DNA from: Streptomyces sp. NP160
GTDB taxonomy: Bacteria > Actinomycetota > Actinomycetes > Actinomycetales > Quadrisphaeraceae
Reading direction: 5' to 3'
Length of the DNA: 64,000 nt
Assembly: GCF_006335115.1 (NCBI RefSeq)
Contig: NZ_VDMJ01000004.1
Span: 97,386-161,385 of the forward strand
Shown here: piece after piece, positions 41,581 to 49,891 of the stretch
Layout: every line of letters starts with the position of its first letter
Position numbering within the stretch: position 1 is the first letter of the stretch
Translations under genes and position numbers: made by a program
The notes under the pieces: model-generated
Databases searched by the model: none
What the model was told of the DNA's origin: nothing
What the model saw: the letters and a program-made list of their open reading frames with translations, nothing else

Positions 41581-42594
41581 GTGCTCACCGACATGCCGCT
41601 GGAGCAGCTCCGCTCCCACCGCAGCGCCCACCGCGACCCCGAGGGGCTCACCGGCTTCTGGGACTCCACCCTGGCGCAGGCCCGCGCGGCCGGCGGCGAG
41701 GTGCGGCTCGTCCCGCAGCCGACGCCGCTGACGAGCGTGGACGTGTACGACGTGACCTTCCCGGGCTTCGAGGGGCAGCCGATCCGGGCGTGGCTGCGGG
41801 TGCCCGCCGGAGCCGTCGAGGCCGCCGAGCGGACCGGCCGAGGGCTGGCGACCGTGGTGCAGTTCGTCGGCTACGGCGGCGGCCGCGGGGAGCCCGCCGA
41901 CGACCTGCTCTTCGCCAGCTGCGGCTTCGCGCACCTGCACGTGGACACCCGCGGACAGGGCTCGACGTGGAGCCGCGGCGCCACGCCGGACGTCGGCACC
42001 GAGGACCCGGCCAGCCACGGCGCGCAGTTCCCCGGCGTCATGACGCGCGGCATCACCTCCCCGGAGACCTCCTACTACCGGCGCCTGTTCACCGATGCCG
42101 CCCGCGCCGTCGACGCCGCCCGCACCCTCGCCGTGGTGGACGCCGGGCGCGTGGCGGTCTACGGCGGCAGCCAGGGCGGCGCCATGGCCATCGCCGCCGG
42201 CGGGCTGGTGCCCGACGTGGGCGCGGTGGTGGCCCACGTCCCGTTCCTGTGCGACATCCGCCGGTCGATGACCATCACCGACGCCGACCCGTTCCACGAG
42301 CTGGTGCGCTACCTCGCCGTGCACCGCGACGAGGTCGACGCCGTGCACCGCACGCTCGACCACGTCGACGGCGTGGGCTTCGCCCGCCGGGGCCGCGCGC
42401 CGGCGCGGTTCACGGCTGCGCTCATGGACGCGGTCGTGCCGCCGTCGGGGCCGTTCGCGGCCTACGCCGAGTGGGGCGGCGGCGACCCCTCGGTGCACAA
42501 GGAGATCGAGGTGTGGCCCTACAACGGGCACGAGGGCGGTGGCTCGGTGGACGAGGTGGCCGCCGTGGAGTTCTTCTCCCGCCACCTGGGCTGA
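41581..42594 (+). CDS. Acetylxylan esterase / cephalosporin-C deacetylase-like hydrolase
   Basis: 337 residues of the carbohydrate esterase family 7 type. DMPLEQLRSHR opens the protein as in this family; RGQGS near 135 forms the oxyanion region; nucleophile Ser is in YGGSQGGAMA near 190; Asp in LMDAVVPPSG and His in PYNGHEGGG close the triad. It removes acetyl groups from sugars or related small esters in the cytoplasm (no signal peptide). It is divergent from the frnE-like gene and followed by an SDR gene 51 bases on. Confidence 0.92.
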   Translation: MLTDMPLEQLRSHRSAHRDPEGLTGFWDSTLAQARAAGGEVRLVPQPTPLTSVDVYDVTFPGFEGQPIRAWLRVPAGAVEAAERTGRGLATVVQFVGYGGGRGEPADDLLFASCGFAHLHVDTRGQGSTWSRGATPDVGTEDPASHGAQFPGVMTRGITSPETSYYRRLFTDAARAVDAARTLAVVDAGRVAVYGGSQGGAMAIAAGGLVPDVGAVVAHVPFLCDIRRSMTITDADPFHELVRYLAVHRDEVDAVHRTLDHVDGVGFARRGRAPARFTAALMDAVVPPSGPFAAYAEWGGGDPSVHKEIEVWPYNGHEGGGSVDEVAAVEFFSRHLG

Positions 42595-42645
42595 GGCCCC
42601 GTCCCCGGCTGGCGCGCGGCGCTGGCAGCACCTACTCCTGGGGGG

Positions 42646-43434
42646 ATGACGACGGCGGGACCCGGTGCTGGAGCCGGGCAGCGGACAGCGGTGGTGACGG
42701 GCGCGGGCTCGGAGCGCGGCATCGGACGGGCGGTGGCGCACCGGCTCGCCCGAGACGGGTGGAGCCTGCTGCTCCTGGACGTCGACGGTGGCGGCGTGCG
42801 GCGCCGCGCGGACGAGGTGGCTCGTGAGCTGGCCGACGGTGCCTCGGTGCTGGGCCTGGCGTGCGACGTCACCTCGCCCGACGCCGTCGCCGCCGCGCTC
42901 GCCGCCGCCGACGAGCAGCTGCCGCCGGTGGCGGGGCTGGTGAACCTCGCCGGCATCCCCAGCCCGACGCCGCTGCTGGAGGTCACCCTGGCCGAGTGGG
43001 ACCGCGTCATGGCGGTCAACGCCACCGGCTCGCTGCTGCTGGTGCAGGAGGCGGGGCGGCGCATGGTGGCGGCCGGGCACGGGCGGATCGTGCTGACGTC
43101 GTCGGTGACGGCGCTCGACGGCGGGGGCACGTTCTCGAAGTCGGCCTACGCCGCGGCCAAGGCGGCCGTGCTGGGCCTGGCCCGCGGCGCCGCGCGCGAG
43201 CTGGGGCCCCACGGCGTCACGGTCAACGCGCTGGTCCCGGGGCCGGTGGACACCGACATCATGGGCGGAGCGCTGGACGACGAGCGCAAGGCCCAGATGG
43301 CCGCCGGCATCCCCGCCGGCCGGGTCGGCCAGCCGGCCGACCTCGCCGAGGTGGCGGCGTTCCTGCTGTCCGACGGCGCCGGCTTCGTCAACGGGACCAC
43401 GTTCAGCGTGGACGGCGGCATGCACATGCACTGA
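42646..43434 (+). CDS. SDR family oxidoreductase (FabG-like)
   Basis: 262 residues: TGAGSERGIGRA for the cofactor (with two extra residues in the glycine loop compared with TGxxxGIG), NLAG near 102, Ser in LTSSVT and YAAAK near 167-171, and GMHMH at the end. The C-terminal FVNGTTFSVDGG is typical of 3-oxoacyl-ACP-reductase-like SDRs. It follows the esterase gene and may share its pathway. No Shine-Dalgarno; TACTCC lies seven bases before ATG 42646, a weak -10 match. Confidence 0.92.
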   Translation: MTTAGPGAGAGQRTAVVTGAGSERGIGRAVAHRLARDGWSLLLLDVDGGGVRRRADEVARELADGASVLGLACDVTSPDAVAAALAAADEQLPPVAGLVNLAGIPSPTPLLEVTLAEWDRVMAVNATGSLLLVQEAGRRMVAAGHGRIVLTSSVTALDGGGTFSKSAYAAAKAAVLGLARGAARELGPHGVTVNALVPGPVDTDIMGGALDDERKAQMAAGIPAGRVGQPADLAEVAAFLLSDGAGFVNGTTFSVDGGMHMH

Positions 43435-43450
43435 GGGCCACACTGATCAC

Positions 43451-43738
43451 GTGGACCCCCGCCGGCGCCCCCTTCGACCCTCGCCGCTGCTCCCCACCGG
43501 CCTCTCCTGCCTGGGGCTGAGCTTCCTCGTCACCGCGCTGGACAGCGGTTCGGGCGCGGTGGCGGGGACCGGCGTGGTGGCGTGGCTGCAGTCCGCGGCC
43601 TGGTGGGTGGGCATGATCTGCGTGGCCGGGCACGTCCTGCGCCTCGCGCTGGCGCCCGCGCCGCCGCCGCCCGCGCCGTCGTCGTCGTCGGAGTCCTGGG
43701 GTGAGACGCAGGTGTGGGGGCCTCCGTCCCAGCGGTGA
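43451..43738 (+). CDS. Small two-helix membrane protein
   Basis: 95 residues. Hydrophobic helices at ~14-30 and ~40-68, then a Pro/Ser-rich tail ending WGETQVWGPPSQR. GTG 43451 lies 17 bases after the SDR stop; CACACT sits six bases before it, a possible -10. Convergent with the GGDEF-EAL gene. Function unknown. Confidence 0.6.
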   Translation: MDPRRRPLRPSPLLPTGLSCLGLSFLVTALDSGSGAVAGTGVVAWLQSAAWWVGMICVAGHVLRLALAPAPPPPAPSSSSESWGETQVWGPPSQR

Positions 43739-43765
43739 CCGAGGGGCTCGGCAGCGCGCCGGGGG

Positions 43766-45622
43766 TCAGCTGCCCAGGGCGTGGTCCTGCAGCGCGGGTG
43801 CGGGGTGGACCGGGTGGCCGGGCGCCGAGCGGCGGGCCAGCTCGGCGATGAGGTCGGCGACGAGCATCGGCCGCGCGTAGTGGTAGCCCTGCGCGAGGTC
43901 GCAGCCGAAGCGGGCGACGAGCTCGGCCTGCTCCGCGGTCTCCACGCCCTCGGCGATGACCTGGATGCCGAGCTCCCCGCACAGCGTGACCAGCGCGGCG
44001 AGCATCGCCTGGCGGCGGGTGCTCGTCGTCGTGGTGGCCGTGAAGCTGGTGTCCAGCTTGAGGAACTCCGCAGGGATGTTGTCGAGCTGGCTGAAGGCCG
44101 AGTACCCGGTGCCGAAGTCGTCGATGGCCACGCGGACCCCGAGCTGCTTGAGCTGCTCGACGGTGGCCAGCGTGTCCTGCGACGCGGCGTCGAGGCTGCT
44201 CTCGGTCACCTCGACCACCAGGTCGCGCGCCGGCCACTGGGTCCGGTGCAGGACGGCGGCCACGTCGTCGACGTACTGCGGTCGCACCAGCTCGGCGCCG
44301 GAGGCGTTGACGGTCAGCGTCAGCGGGCGTCCGAGGTGGTGCACCAGCTGGAGCGCGTCGCGGCAGGCGCGCTCCAGCACCACCTGGCCGAGGTCGGGGA
44401 TCAGGCCGTTCTTCTCGGCCACCGGGATGAACACCGCCGGCGGCACCCACCCGCGGGCCGGGTCGTGCCACCGGGCGAGGGCCTCCACCCCGAGCACCCG
44501 CTCGGTGGCGGGGTCGACCAGGGGCTGCAGGGCCACCTGGATGCTCGGGTTGAGCAGCGCTCGGCGCAGTCCGCGGACCAGCTGCTCGTCGTACGAGTCG
44601 GCCGTGCGCAGGCAGTCGCGCCCGGCCTCCTTGGCGGCGTGCAGCGCCACCTCGGCGCGCCGCAGCAGCGTCGTGTAGTCCTGCTCCGCCTCGGCGTGGG
44701 CAGCTCCGACCGACGCCTGGAGGGGCGCGATGGCCCGCTGCAGGTCCCGCGCGAGGGTCGGCACGGCCGCGTCGTCGCGCCGCACGAGCAGCACCGCGAA
44801 GCGGTCGCCCTCCAGCCGGGCGCACGCCGCGTCGGACGGCAGCGCCGCCCTGAGCTGGCCGGCCGCGGTGCGCAGCGCGTCGTCGCCGCCGTCACGCCCG
44901 TGGGTGCGGTTGACCACCTCGAAGTGGTCGAGGTCCAGCAGCAGCACGCTGACGAGTGGGGCCTGCTCGCCGGCGTTCGCCTGCGCCTGCGCCTTCTCGA
45001 GGGCGGAGGAGAGCCGCTGCTCGAAGGCGCGGCGGGTGGGCAGGCGCGTGAGCCCGTCGACGCCGGCGTCACCGGCGGAGTGCACGGCGCGCCCGGTGAC
45101 GACGACGGTCAGCACCAGCGCGCAGCCCACGACCAGCACGGCGGTGGGGGAGCCGGTCCCGCGCTCGAGGTGCAGCAGGGCCGCGCTGACCACCGCCAGC
45201 GCCACGTGCGCGACCGCCCCGGACCACGAGGAGGCCGCGACGGCGACCGCCACCACCGCGCAGTACCAGACCATGAAGGCGGTGCTGGCGTGCGAGGCGG
45301 AGGCCGCCAGCGCCGCTGCCGAGGCGCCGAGGGACACGCCCACGAGGAGGACGTGGAGCCCCACCGCTCCCAGCTGCCCGCGGCACCGCACCACGAGCGC
45401 CAGGCCGAGCCCGAGCAGCCCGCTCGCGTTCAGGACGGCGACCAGCGCCTCCGGGTGCCCCGGCAGGCCGCCCACCACCAGCGCCAGGACCGCGCTGACG
45501 CAGAGCAGCACCTGCGCCAGCGACGCCGCCGCGACCGGTGAGGCCGTGGACGGCGGCGTCGTCAGGCGACGCGCGGTGCCGCGAGCGCGCGCGAGGCCGC
45601 GCCTGGGCGGTTGGTGCTCCAC
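43766..45622 (-). CDS. Membrane GGDEF-EAL protein: degenerate GGDEF, intact cyclic di-GMP phosphodiesterase
   Basis: 618 residues. Six hydrophobic helices at ~30-178. The GGDEF domain (~188-345) has EGDRF at 271-275 in place of GGDEF, so it should not make cyclic di-GMP. The EAL domain (~362-595) keeps Glu380 of the EAL triplet, Asn439, Glu474, Asp501 and Asp502 in DDFGTGYS, Lys522, Glu558 in AEGVET and Gln578, all residues needed for phosphodiesterase action. It is expected to degrade cyclic di-GMP, opposing the cyclase at 20526-21728. GTG 45622 has no clear Shine-Dalgarno. Confidence 0.93.
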   Translation of the reverse strand: MEHQPPRRGLARARGTARRLTTPPSTASPVAAASLAQVLLCVSAVLALVVGGLPGHPEALVAVLNASGLLGLGLALVVRCRGQLGAVGLHVLLVGVSLGASAAALAASASHASTAFMVWYCAVVAVAVAASSWSGAVAHVALAVVSAALLHLERGTGSPTAVLVVGCALVLTVVVTGRAVHSAGDAGVDGLTRLPTRRAFEQRLSSALEKAQAQANAGEQAPLVSVLLLDLDHFEVVNRTHGRDGGDDALRTAAGQLRAALPSDAACARLEGDRFAVLLVRRDDAAVPTLARDLQRAIAPLQASVGAAHAEAEQDYTTLLRRAEVALHAAKEAGRDCLRTADSYDEQLVRGLRRALLNPSIQVALQPLVDPATERVLGVEALARWHDPARGWVPPAVFIPVAEKNGLIPDLGQVVLERACRDALQLVHHLGRPLTLTVNASGAELVRPQYVDDVAAVLHRTQWPARDLVVEVTESSLDAASQDTLATVEQLKQLGVRVAIDDFGTGYSAFSQLDNIPAEFLKLDTSFTATTTTSTRRQAMLAALVTLCGELGIQVIAEGVETAEQAELVARFGCDLAQGYHYARPMLVADLIAELARRSAPGHPVHPAPALQDHALGS

Positions 45623-45768
45623 ACGGCACCCATCGGACGCCGCGGGGCCTCGCTTGACCCACCGGGCCGGTCTCCGCCGGGCCGCGTCACCGGTACGGCC
45701 GGTCCTGCAGCACCCGGTGGCGCGGCCGCCGTCCGATGAGTCCGGCGGTCCGCCGCGGTCCGGGCTGC

Positions 45769-46386
45769 ATGAGCGAGCTCCTCGACCTGCGACCCGCCTG
45801 CGCCGAGACCGCCCGGGTGGCCCTCGCCGTCCGTGACGACCAGCTGCACGCCCCGACGCCCTGCCAGGGCAGGGACGTGACGTGGCTGCTGGTCCACCTC
45901 CTCGGGCTGTCGCTGGTCTTCACCCCCGGTGCGGTGGTCCCCGACGACGACAGCGCCCCGCCCACCGAGCTCGACCCCGCCTGGCGCGCGCTGCTCCCGG
46001 CGCGGCTCGCCGCGCTCGCCGAGGGCTGGCAGGACCCGGCGCCGTACGGCGGGCGGCTGGAGGCCGGCGGGGTGGTGATGGACGGCCCGGACGCCGCCGC
46101 GGTCGCGCTCGACGAGGTGGTGCTCCACGGCTGGGACCTCGCCCGCGCGACCGGCCAGCCCTACGCCGTGGACGACGGGTCCGCGGCCGTCGTGCTGGCG
46201 TTCACCACCGCCGTCGCCGCTCCCGGTGAGGAGTGGAGCCGCGAGGGGCTCTTCGGGCCCGCGGTGGCGGTGGCCGACGGCGCGCCGCCCTTCGAGCGGG
46301 CGCTCGGCCTGGCGGGACGCGACCCCGGCTGGCGCCCGCCGTCGTCCTCCTCCGCCGTCAGCGACCCCTCCGCACGAGGCGAGTGA
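45769..46386 (+). CDS. TIGR03086-type mycothiol-dependent/DinB-like metal-binding protein
   Basis: 205 residues. LDLRPACAETARVALAV at the start and DEVVLHGWDLARATGQPY near 120 are the two signatures of the TIGR03086 family, related to mycothiol-dependent maleylpyruvate isomerase and DinB helix bundles. The metal-ligand His at the start of helix 2 (usually WLLVHL, here DVTWLLVHLLG) and the second in VVLHGWD are present. Possible thiol-dependent detoxification, reaction unknown. ATG 45769 is preferred over an in-frame upstream GTG because family similarity starts at once. The 3' end overlaps the convergent gene by 29 bases. Confidence 0.85.
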   Translation: MSELLDLRPACAETARVALAVRDDQLHAPTPCQGRDVTWLLVHLLGLSLVFTPGAVVPDDDSAPPTELDPAWRALLPARLAALAEGWQDPAPYGGRLEAGGVVMDGPDAAAVALDEVVLHGWDLARATGQPYAVDDGSAAVVLAFTTAVAAPGEEWSREGLFGPAVAVADGAPPFERALGLAGRDPGWRPPSSSSAVSDPSARGE

Positions 46387-46900
46387 GGAGCAGCCGGGGG
46401 AGCCCCAGCAGCGCCTCGTGGCAGGAGCCGAACAGCGCTTCGGCGTGCTCGTGCACCGCGTGGACATCACCGCCGATGAAGATCTCCAGGTGGCGCCGCC
46501 GGCTGCCGTCGGGACCCAGCTCCTCGACCTCGCAGGAGCGACCGTGCAGGTGCTCCACCGCGAGGCCGAGCAGCCGGCGGAGCATCTCGGGCTCGCCACC
46601 GTCGTCGTACTCGAAGTCCGTGTGGCTGAAGCCGCCGGAGAGGTCGAGGACGAAGAGCCCGCTGCCCCAGGTCGAGATGCGGGCCCACCGCGCTGCGGCG
46701 GCGGCGTCGTGCGGGTCGCTGAGGCGCAGCACCACCGACGGGTGCTCGCTCTCCCGGTCGTCCTGGGCGGTGACGCCGTGGAGGTCCTGCGCGGCGCGCG
46801 TCACCACGTCGACGACCTCGGTCCGGTACCGCCTGCGACCCTCGTCGCGTGCTCGCGAGCGGCGCTCGCGCCGACCGCGTCCGGGTGGGGACGAGTTCAC
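46358..46900 (-). CDS. Hypothetical protein
   Basis: 180 residues, not recognised. After an Arg-rich first 30 residues it continues with RTEVVDVVTRAAQDL, SDPHDAAAAARWARIST, a beta stretch (SGLFVLDLSGGFSHTDFEYDD), and Leu-rich helices at the end. GTG 46900 overlaps the TGA of the RidA-like gene (GTGA), so it is the last gene of a minus-strand cluster. Confidence 0.65.
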   Translation of the reverse strand: MNSSPPGRGRRERRSRARDEGRRRYRTEVVDVVTRAAQDLHGVTAQDDRESEHPSVVLRLSDPHDAAAAARWARISTWGSGLFVLDLSGGFSHTDFEYDDGGEPEMLRRLLGLAVEHLHGRSCEVEELGPDGSRRRHLEIFIGGDVHAVHEHAEALFGSCHEALLGLPRLLLTRLVRRGR

Positions 46901-47226
46901 CGCAGCTCGTCCTCGGTGGAGGAACGACCGACACCCGTGGCCGTCGCGTCCACCTCGACCAGCTGCCCCGGGGCGGGCAGCCGCTCGACGGCCAGCACGC
47001 TGATCGACGGCGCGGCGCCGGCCTCCCGCAGCTGCGACGCGATCTCGCGGACGCTCGCGACCACGGCGTGGGCGTCGGTGGTCCGCACCCTCACGCTCAC
47101 CAGGTCGGCCAGGGACATCCCCTGCGGCTGCAGCTGCTGCGCCACGGCGTCGAGGCACCGGCGGAGCTGTGTCGGCACGTCATCACGGACGTCACCGCGC
47201 GTCACGGGCCTGCCGGTGACCACCAC
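46897..47226 (-). CDS. RidA (YjgF/YER057c) family protein, possibly shortened at the N-terminus
   Basis: About 109 residues from GTG 47226. VVVTGRPVTRGDV corresponds to the RidA strand usually written VxxSGQxPxxxxG; then helix LRRCLDAVAQQL, strand LVSVRVRTTD, and ISVLAVERLPAPGQLVEVDATA with the conserved Arg replaced by Ser/Ile context. The usual first ~25 residues are missing unless translation starts farther upstream inside the overlapping gene. An 8-G run (47233-47240) sits just before the start, so a sequencing slip is possible. Family members hydrolyse reactive enamine/imine intermediates. Confidence 0.6.
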   Translation of the reverse strand: MVVTGRPVTRGDVRDDVPTQLRRCLDAVAQQLQPQGMSLADLVSVRVRTTDAHAVVASVREIASQLREAGAAPSISVLAVERLPAPGQLVEVDATATGVGRSSTEDELR

Positions 47227-47782
47227 CGTGGTGGGGGGGGCAGGGTTCGCCGGGCTGCCCGGGCGCTCCGGGAGCCGGTGGCGGGTGTCCCTCGAGGAGG
47301 TCGAGCACCACGGACGCATCCCGTGCGGGCACCGCCAGCACCAGCCGCACGCCTCCGGTGGTGCTCACCGGCACGAGACGGCACGACGACTCGAACCGCA
47401 GGCTGTCGCGCCACCCCGCACGCCGCACACCACCGTGGTCGACCGCACCGACGTCGACCACGAAGGGCGTCAGCCGCCGGAAGCGCAGTCCCCACCGGTA
47501 CAGGGTCAGCTGGATGCTGCGGGGGCTCACCACCGCGCGCCCGACGCGCCAGCGGCGGGACAGCTGGGGATGCTCGCCCTCCTCCACGCGCGCCCAGCAT
47601 TCGAACGACCACGCCCTGGCGCCGTCGACGGCTGTGGTCTCACGAGACCGGACGAGGTGGAGCACCACCAGTGCGGTGACGCACCCGCCGACCAGGGTCA
47701 GCGGCAGGCGCCACAGCAGGTCGTGCCCGAAGCCGTCCACCGGTCCCCCGCCCCCCGTCGACCCCACCAGCCGGACGATCAT
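47192..47782 (-). CDS. DUF2550-like membrane-anchored protein
   Basis: 196 residues. One membrane helix at ~22-42 (LLWRLPLTLVGGCVTALVVL), then a soluble beta-rich domain: RRWRVGRAVVSPRSIQLTLYRWGLRFRRL, DHGGVRRAGWRDSLRFESS and VRLVLAVPARDASVVLDLL. This order (Trp-x-x-Gly, strand, Arg-rich pair) resembles the mycobacterial DUF2550 family next to ATP synthase genes, but the match is from memory and tentative. Start ATG 47782. The Pro/Gly-rich end overlaps the RidA-like gene. Confidence 0.5.
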   Translation of the reverse strand: MIVRLVGSTGGGGPVDGFGHDLLWRLPLTLVGGCVTALVVLHLVRSRETTAVDGARAWSFECWARVEEGEHPQLSRRWRVGRAVVSPRSIQLTLYRWGLRFRRLTPFVVDVGAVDHGGVRRAGWRDSLRFESSCRLVPVSTTGGVRLVLAVPARDASVVLDLLEGHPPPAPGAPGQPGEPCPPHHGGGHRQARDAR

Positions 47783-47817
47783 GGCAGTGGGAGGGGACGC
47801 CCCGTGCACCCGTCGCG

Positions 47818-48310
47818 TCAGGCGTGCTCGACCTCGGCGATCACCAGCACACCGCGGTGGTGGGCGTCGCAGTAGCGGCCCCGTTGGGCGTACATCCCTC
47901 CGCTGCGGCGGGCCTCGCCAGGCAGGGCCTCCAGGCCGACCACGTACCCGGTGCCGCGGATGCGGTCGCCGTTGACGAACTGCTCGCCGTCGACGGTGGC
48001 TCCCTGCACGGGCTCTGGGCCGTCCTCGGAGTAGATCTCGGCGCCGGTCGGCCTCACCACCCCGGTCGGTGGTGCTCCCGGCCGGGGTGGTGAGGCGGGC
48101 CAGCTCGCAGCTCTGGTGGTCGAGCACCAGCTCGCCCTCGAACGGCACCGCCTCGCCGTCGACCTGGTCCCCGGAGATCGTCACGAGCCCACCGACGGTG
48201 CTGTCCGCGCACCCGGCCACCACCAGCGCCGTCGCGAGGGCGGCCACTGCGACCGAGGCCCCACGACCAGCAGTGCGACCAGCAGGGCGCGGACGTGGGG
48301 CAGGGCGCAT
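47818..48310 (-). pseudogene. Lipoprotein gene interrupted by a frameshift at a perfect hairpin
   Basis: ATG 48310 (GGGAG five bases upstream) opens a protein with a signal peptide and lipobox VAGC, followed by LVTISGDQVDGEAVPF and VLDHQSCELARL. At about 48055-48085 good coding character moves to another frame, which continues VVRPTGAEIYSEDG, DGEQFVNGDRIRGTGYVVG and GRYCDAHHRGVLVIAEVEHA to a stop at 47818. Both halves look like one ~165-residue exported protein. The break coincides with an exact 15-bp inverted repeat, so either the gene is broken or the sequence is wrong there. No family recognised. Confidence 0.6.
48051..48096. repeat. 15-bp perfect inverted repeat inside the lipoprotein gene
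   Basis: GCCTCACCACCCCGG (48051-48065) is the exact inverse of CCGGGGTGGTGAGGC (48082-48096), with a 16-base loop. The coding frame changes within it. Confidence 0.9.
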
Positions 48311-48433
48311 GCGGACTCCCGTGCTCGGGTGGACGGCGACGCACCTGTGACGCCGGACGGGGCGCTGCCGTTGCACCCGGAGGGAGCGGACGCGTGGCAG
48401 CGAGGTCCCCGCCCGGTCCGCCGCAGGACCTCG

Positions 48434-49522
48434 TCAGGCGCGCAGCTGGGCGGCCAGGGGGCAGCTGAACGGGTCGCCGGCGCGCAGGCCCACCTCGTTG
48501 AGGTGGCTGATGATCGCGCGGTAGGAGCCGACCAGCGACGTCTCCGTGTAGGGGATGCCGTGCGTCGCGCAGAACTCGCGCACCAGCGGCTGCACCCGGC
48601 GCAGGTTGGGCCGCGGCATGCTCGGGAACAGGTGGTGCTCCACCTGGCGGTTCAGCCCGCCCATGAGGAAGTCGACGACCACCCCGCCGCGGATGTTGCG
48701 CGAGGTGAGCACCTGGCGGCGCAGGAAGTCGATCCGGGCGCCGCGCTCCACGATCGGCATCCCCACGTGGTTCGGCGCGAACGCACCGCCCATGCACAGG
48801 CCGAACACCGCGAGGTGCACCCCCACGAAGGCCGCCGCCTTGCCCGGGCCCATGGTGGTCAGCAGCACCGACGCGTACAGCGCCCAGTGCGCGGCGATGA
48901 ACCCCACGTCGGTCCAGCGGCCCTTCACGGGGGAGCGGCGGGCCAGCGACCTGACGCTGTCGACGTGCAGGTTGGCCCCCGACAGCAGCAGCAGCGGCAG
49001 GAAGAACCAGCCCTGGTGGCGGGTCAGCGCCGCCCGCAGCCCGCGGCGCTTCTGGGCCTCCTCGACGTGGAAGGCCACCACCGCCGACTCGATGTCGGTG
49101 TCCCTGCCCACCTGGTTCGGCGCGGCGTGGTGGCGGGTGTGCTTGTTCATCCACCACCCGTGGCTCAGCCCCGCGCACAGCCCCGCGAAGACGCGGGCGG
49201 CCCAGTCGTTGCGGGCGTTCGAGGCGAACACCTGGCGGTGCGCGCCGTCGTGGCCCAGGAAGGCGAACTGCGTGCCCAGCACGCCCAGCGCAGCCGCCGG
49301 CAGCAGCTGCCACCAGGAGTCACCGAGGACGACGACGCCCGCCACCAGCGCCGCGGCCGCCGCCGCGGCCGCGCTGATGCGGACCGCGTAGTAGCCGAGG
49401 CGGCGGTCGAGCAGCCCCCGTTCCTTCACCGCCCGCGAGAGCTCTGCGTAGGTGCTCACGGCCCGGTCGCGCTCGCGGACGCGGGGCGCGGCCGCGGCGG
49501 GGTCGGGTGCGGTGGTCGTCAT
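48434..49522 (-). CDS. Membrane fatty acid desaturase (acyl-lipid type)
   Basis: 362 residues with the three His boxes of membrane di-iron desaturases: HDGAH at 91-95, HTRHH at 128-132 and QVEHH at 293-297. Gln in the third box marks the front-end/acyl-lipid desaturase group. Four membrane helices lie in pairs around 50-90 and 205-250. It introduces a double bond into membrane fatty acids using oxygen and electrons from ferredoxin or cytochrome. The start is ATG 49522, with GGAG about 10 bases upstream. It has a long upstream region, fitting temperature or lipid control. Confidence 0.94.
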   Translation of the reverse strand: MTTTAPDPAAAAPRVRERDRAVSTYAELSRAVKERGLLDRRLGYYAVRISAAAAAAAALVAGVVVLGDSWWQLLPAAALGVLGTQFAFLGHDGAHRQVFASNARNDWAARVFAGLCAGLSHGWWMNKHTRHHAAPNQVGRDTDIESAVVAFHVEEAQKRRGLRAALTRHQGWFFLPLLLLSGANLHVDSVRSLARRSPVKGRWTDVGFIAAHWALYASVLLTTMGPGKAAAFVGVHLAVFGLCMGGAFAPNHVGMPIVERGARIDFLRRQVLTSRNIRGGVVVDFLMGGLNRQVEHHLFPSMPRPNLRRVQPLVREFCATHGIPYTETSLVGSYRAIISHLNEVGLRAGDPFSCPLAAQLRA

Positions 49523-49891
49523 GGGGGAGGAGCTCCTCGGGGGGACGCGGCGCGCACCGCGGGCGCGGGCGCGTGCCGTGCTCCGTCGCAGTCCTCACGC
49601 CCCGTGGCAGCGGGGCGCGGGTCGGGCGAGGGCGACAGCCACTGCTCACCCGTGCACCGTCTCGTGGTCCGTGACGGTGCTGCCGACCGCTCAGCGAGGG
49701 ACCCGGAGGTCCCACCACCACTGTCACACACGCCCGCGGGTCGTCCTCGTGCCGGAGGCGCCGGTGCCGGGTGGCCCTCGTCACGCCCAGGCCGTCTCCA
49801 CCTCGGGGACTTACGCTGTCAGCCTGCGGGTGCCAGCATTCGGCCTGCCGTCCGGTGTCCGACGACCCGGCGACGGCGAGAGGGGGAGGGC
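49523..49891. other. 369-base intergenic region between divergent desaturase and STAS genes
   Basis: No supported gene. Short frames here lack typical coding character. It must hold both divergent promoters; I could not place -10 elements with confidence because both genes start behind Shine-Dalgarno sites and so have untranslated leaders. Confidence 0.6.

Noticed and set aside
43130..43434. Search for IS elements or phage genes in the window
   Set aside because: No transposase, integrase, terminal repeat pair or structural phage gene was recognised anywhere in the 64 kb.
45736..45768. Upstream GTG as the start of the TIGR03086-type protein
   Set aside because: The extra 11 residues are not family-like, and the conserved sequence begins right at ATG 45769.
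49519..49731. Possible 70-codon minus-strand gene in the desaturase/STAS spacer
   Set aside because: No start signal, no coding bias, and it overlaps the desaturase leader.
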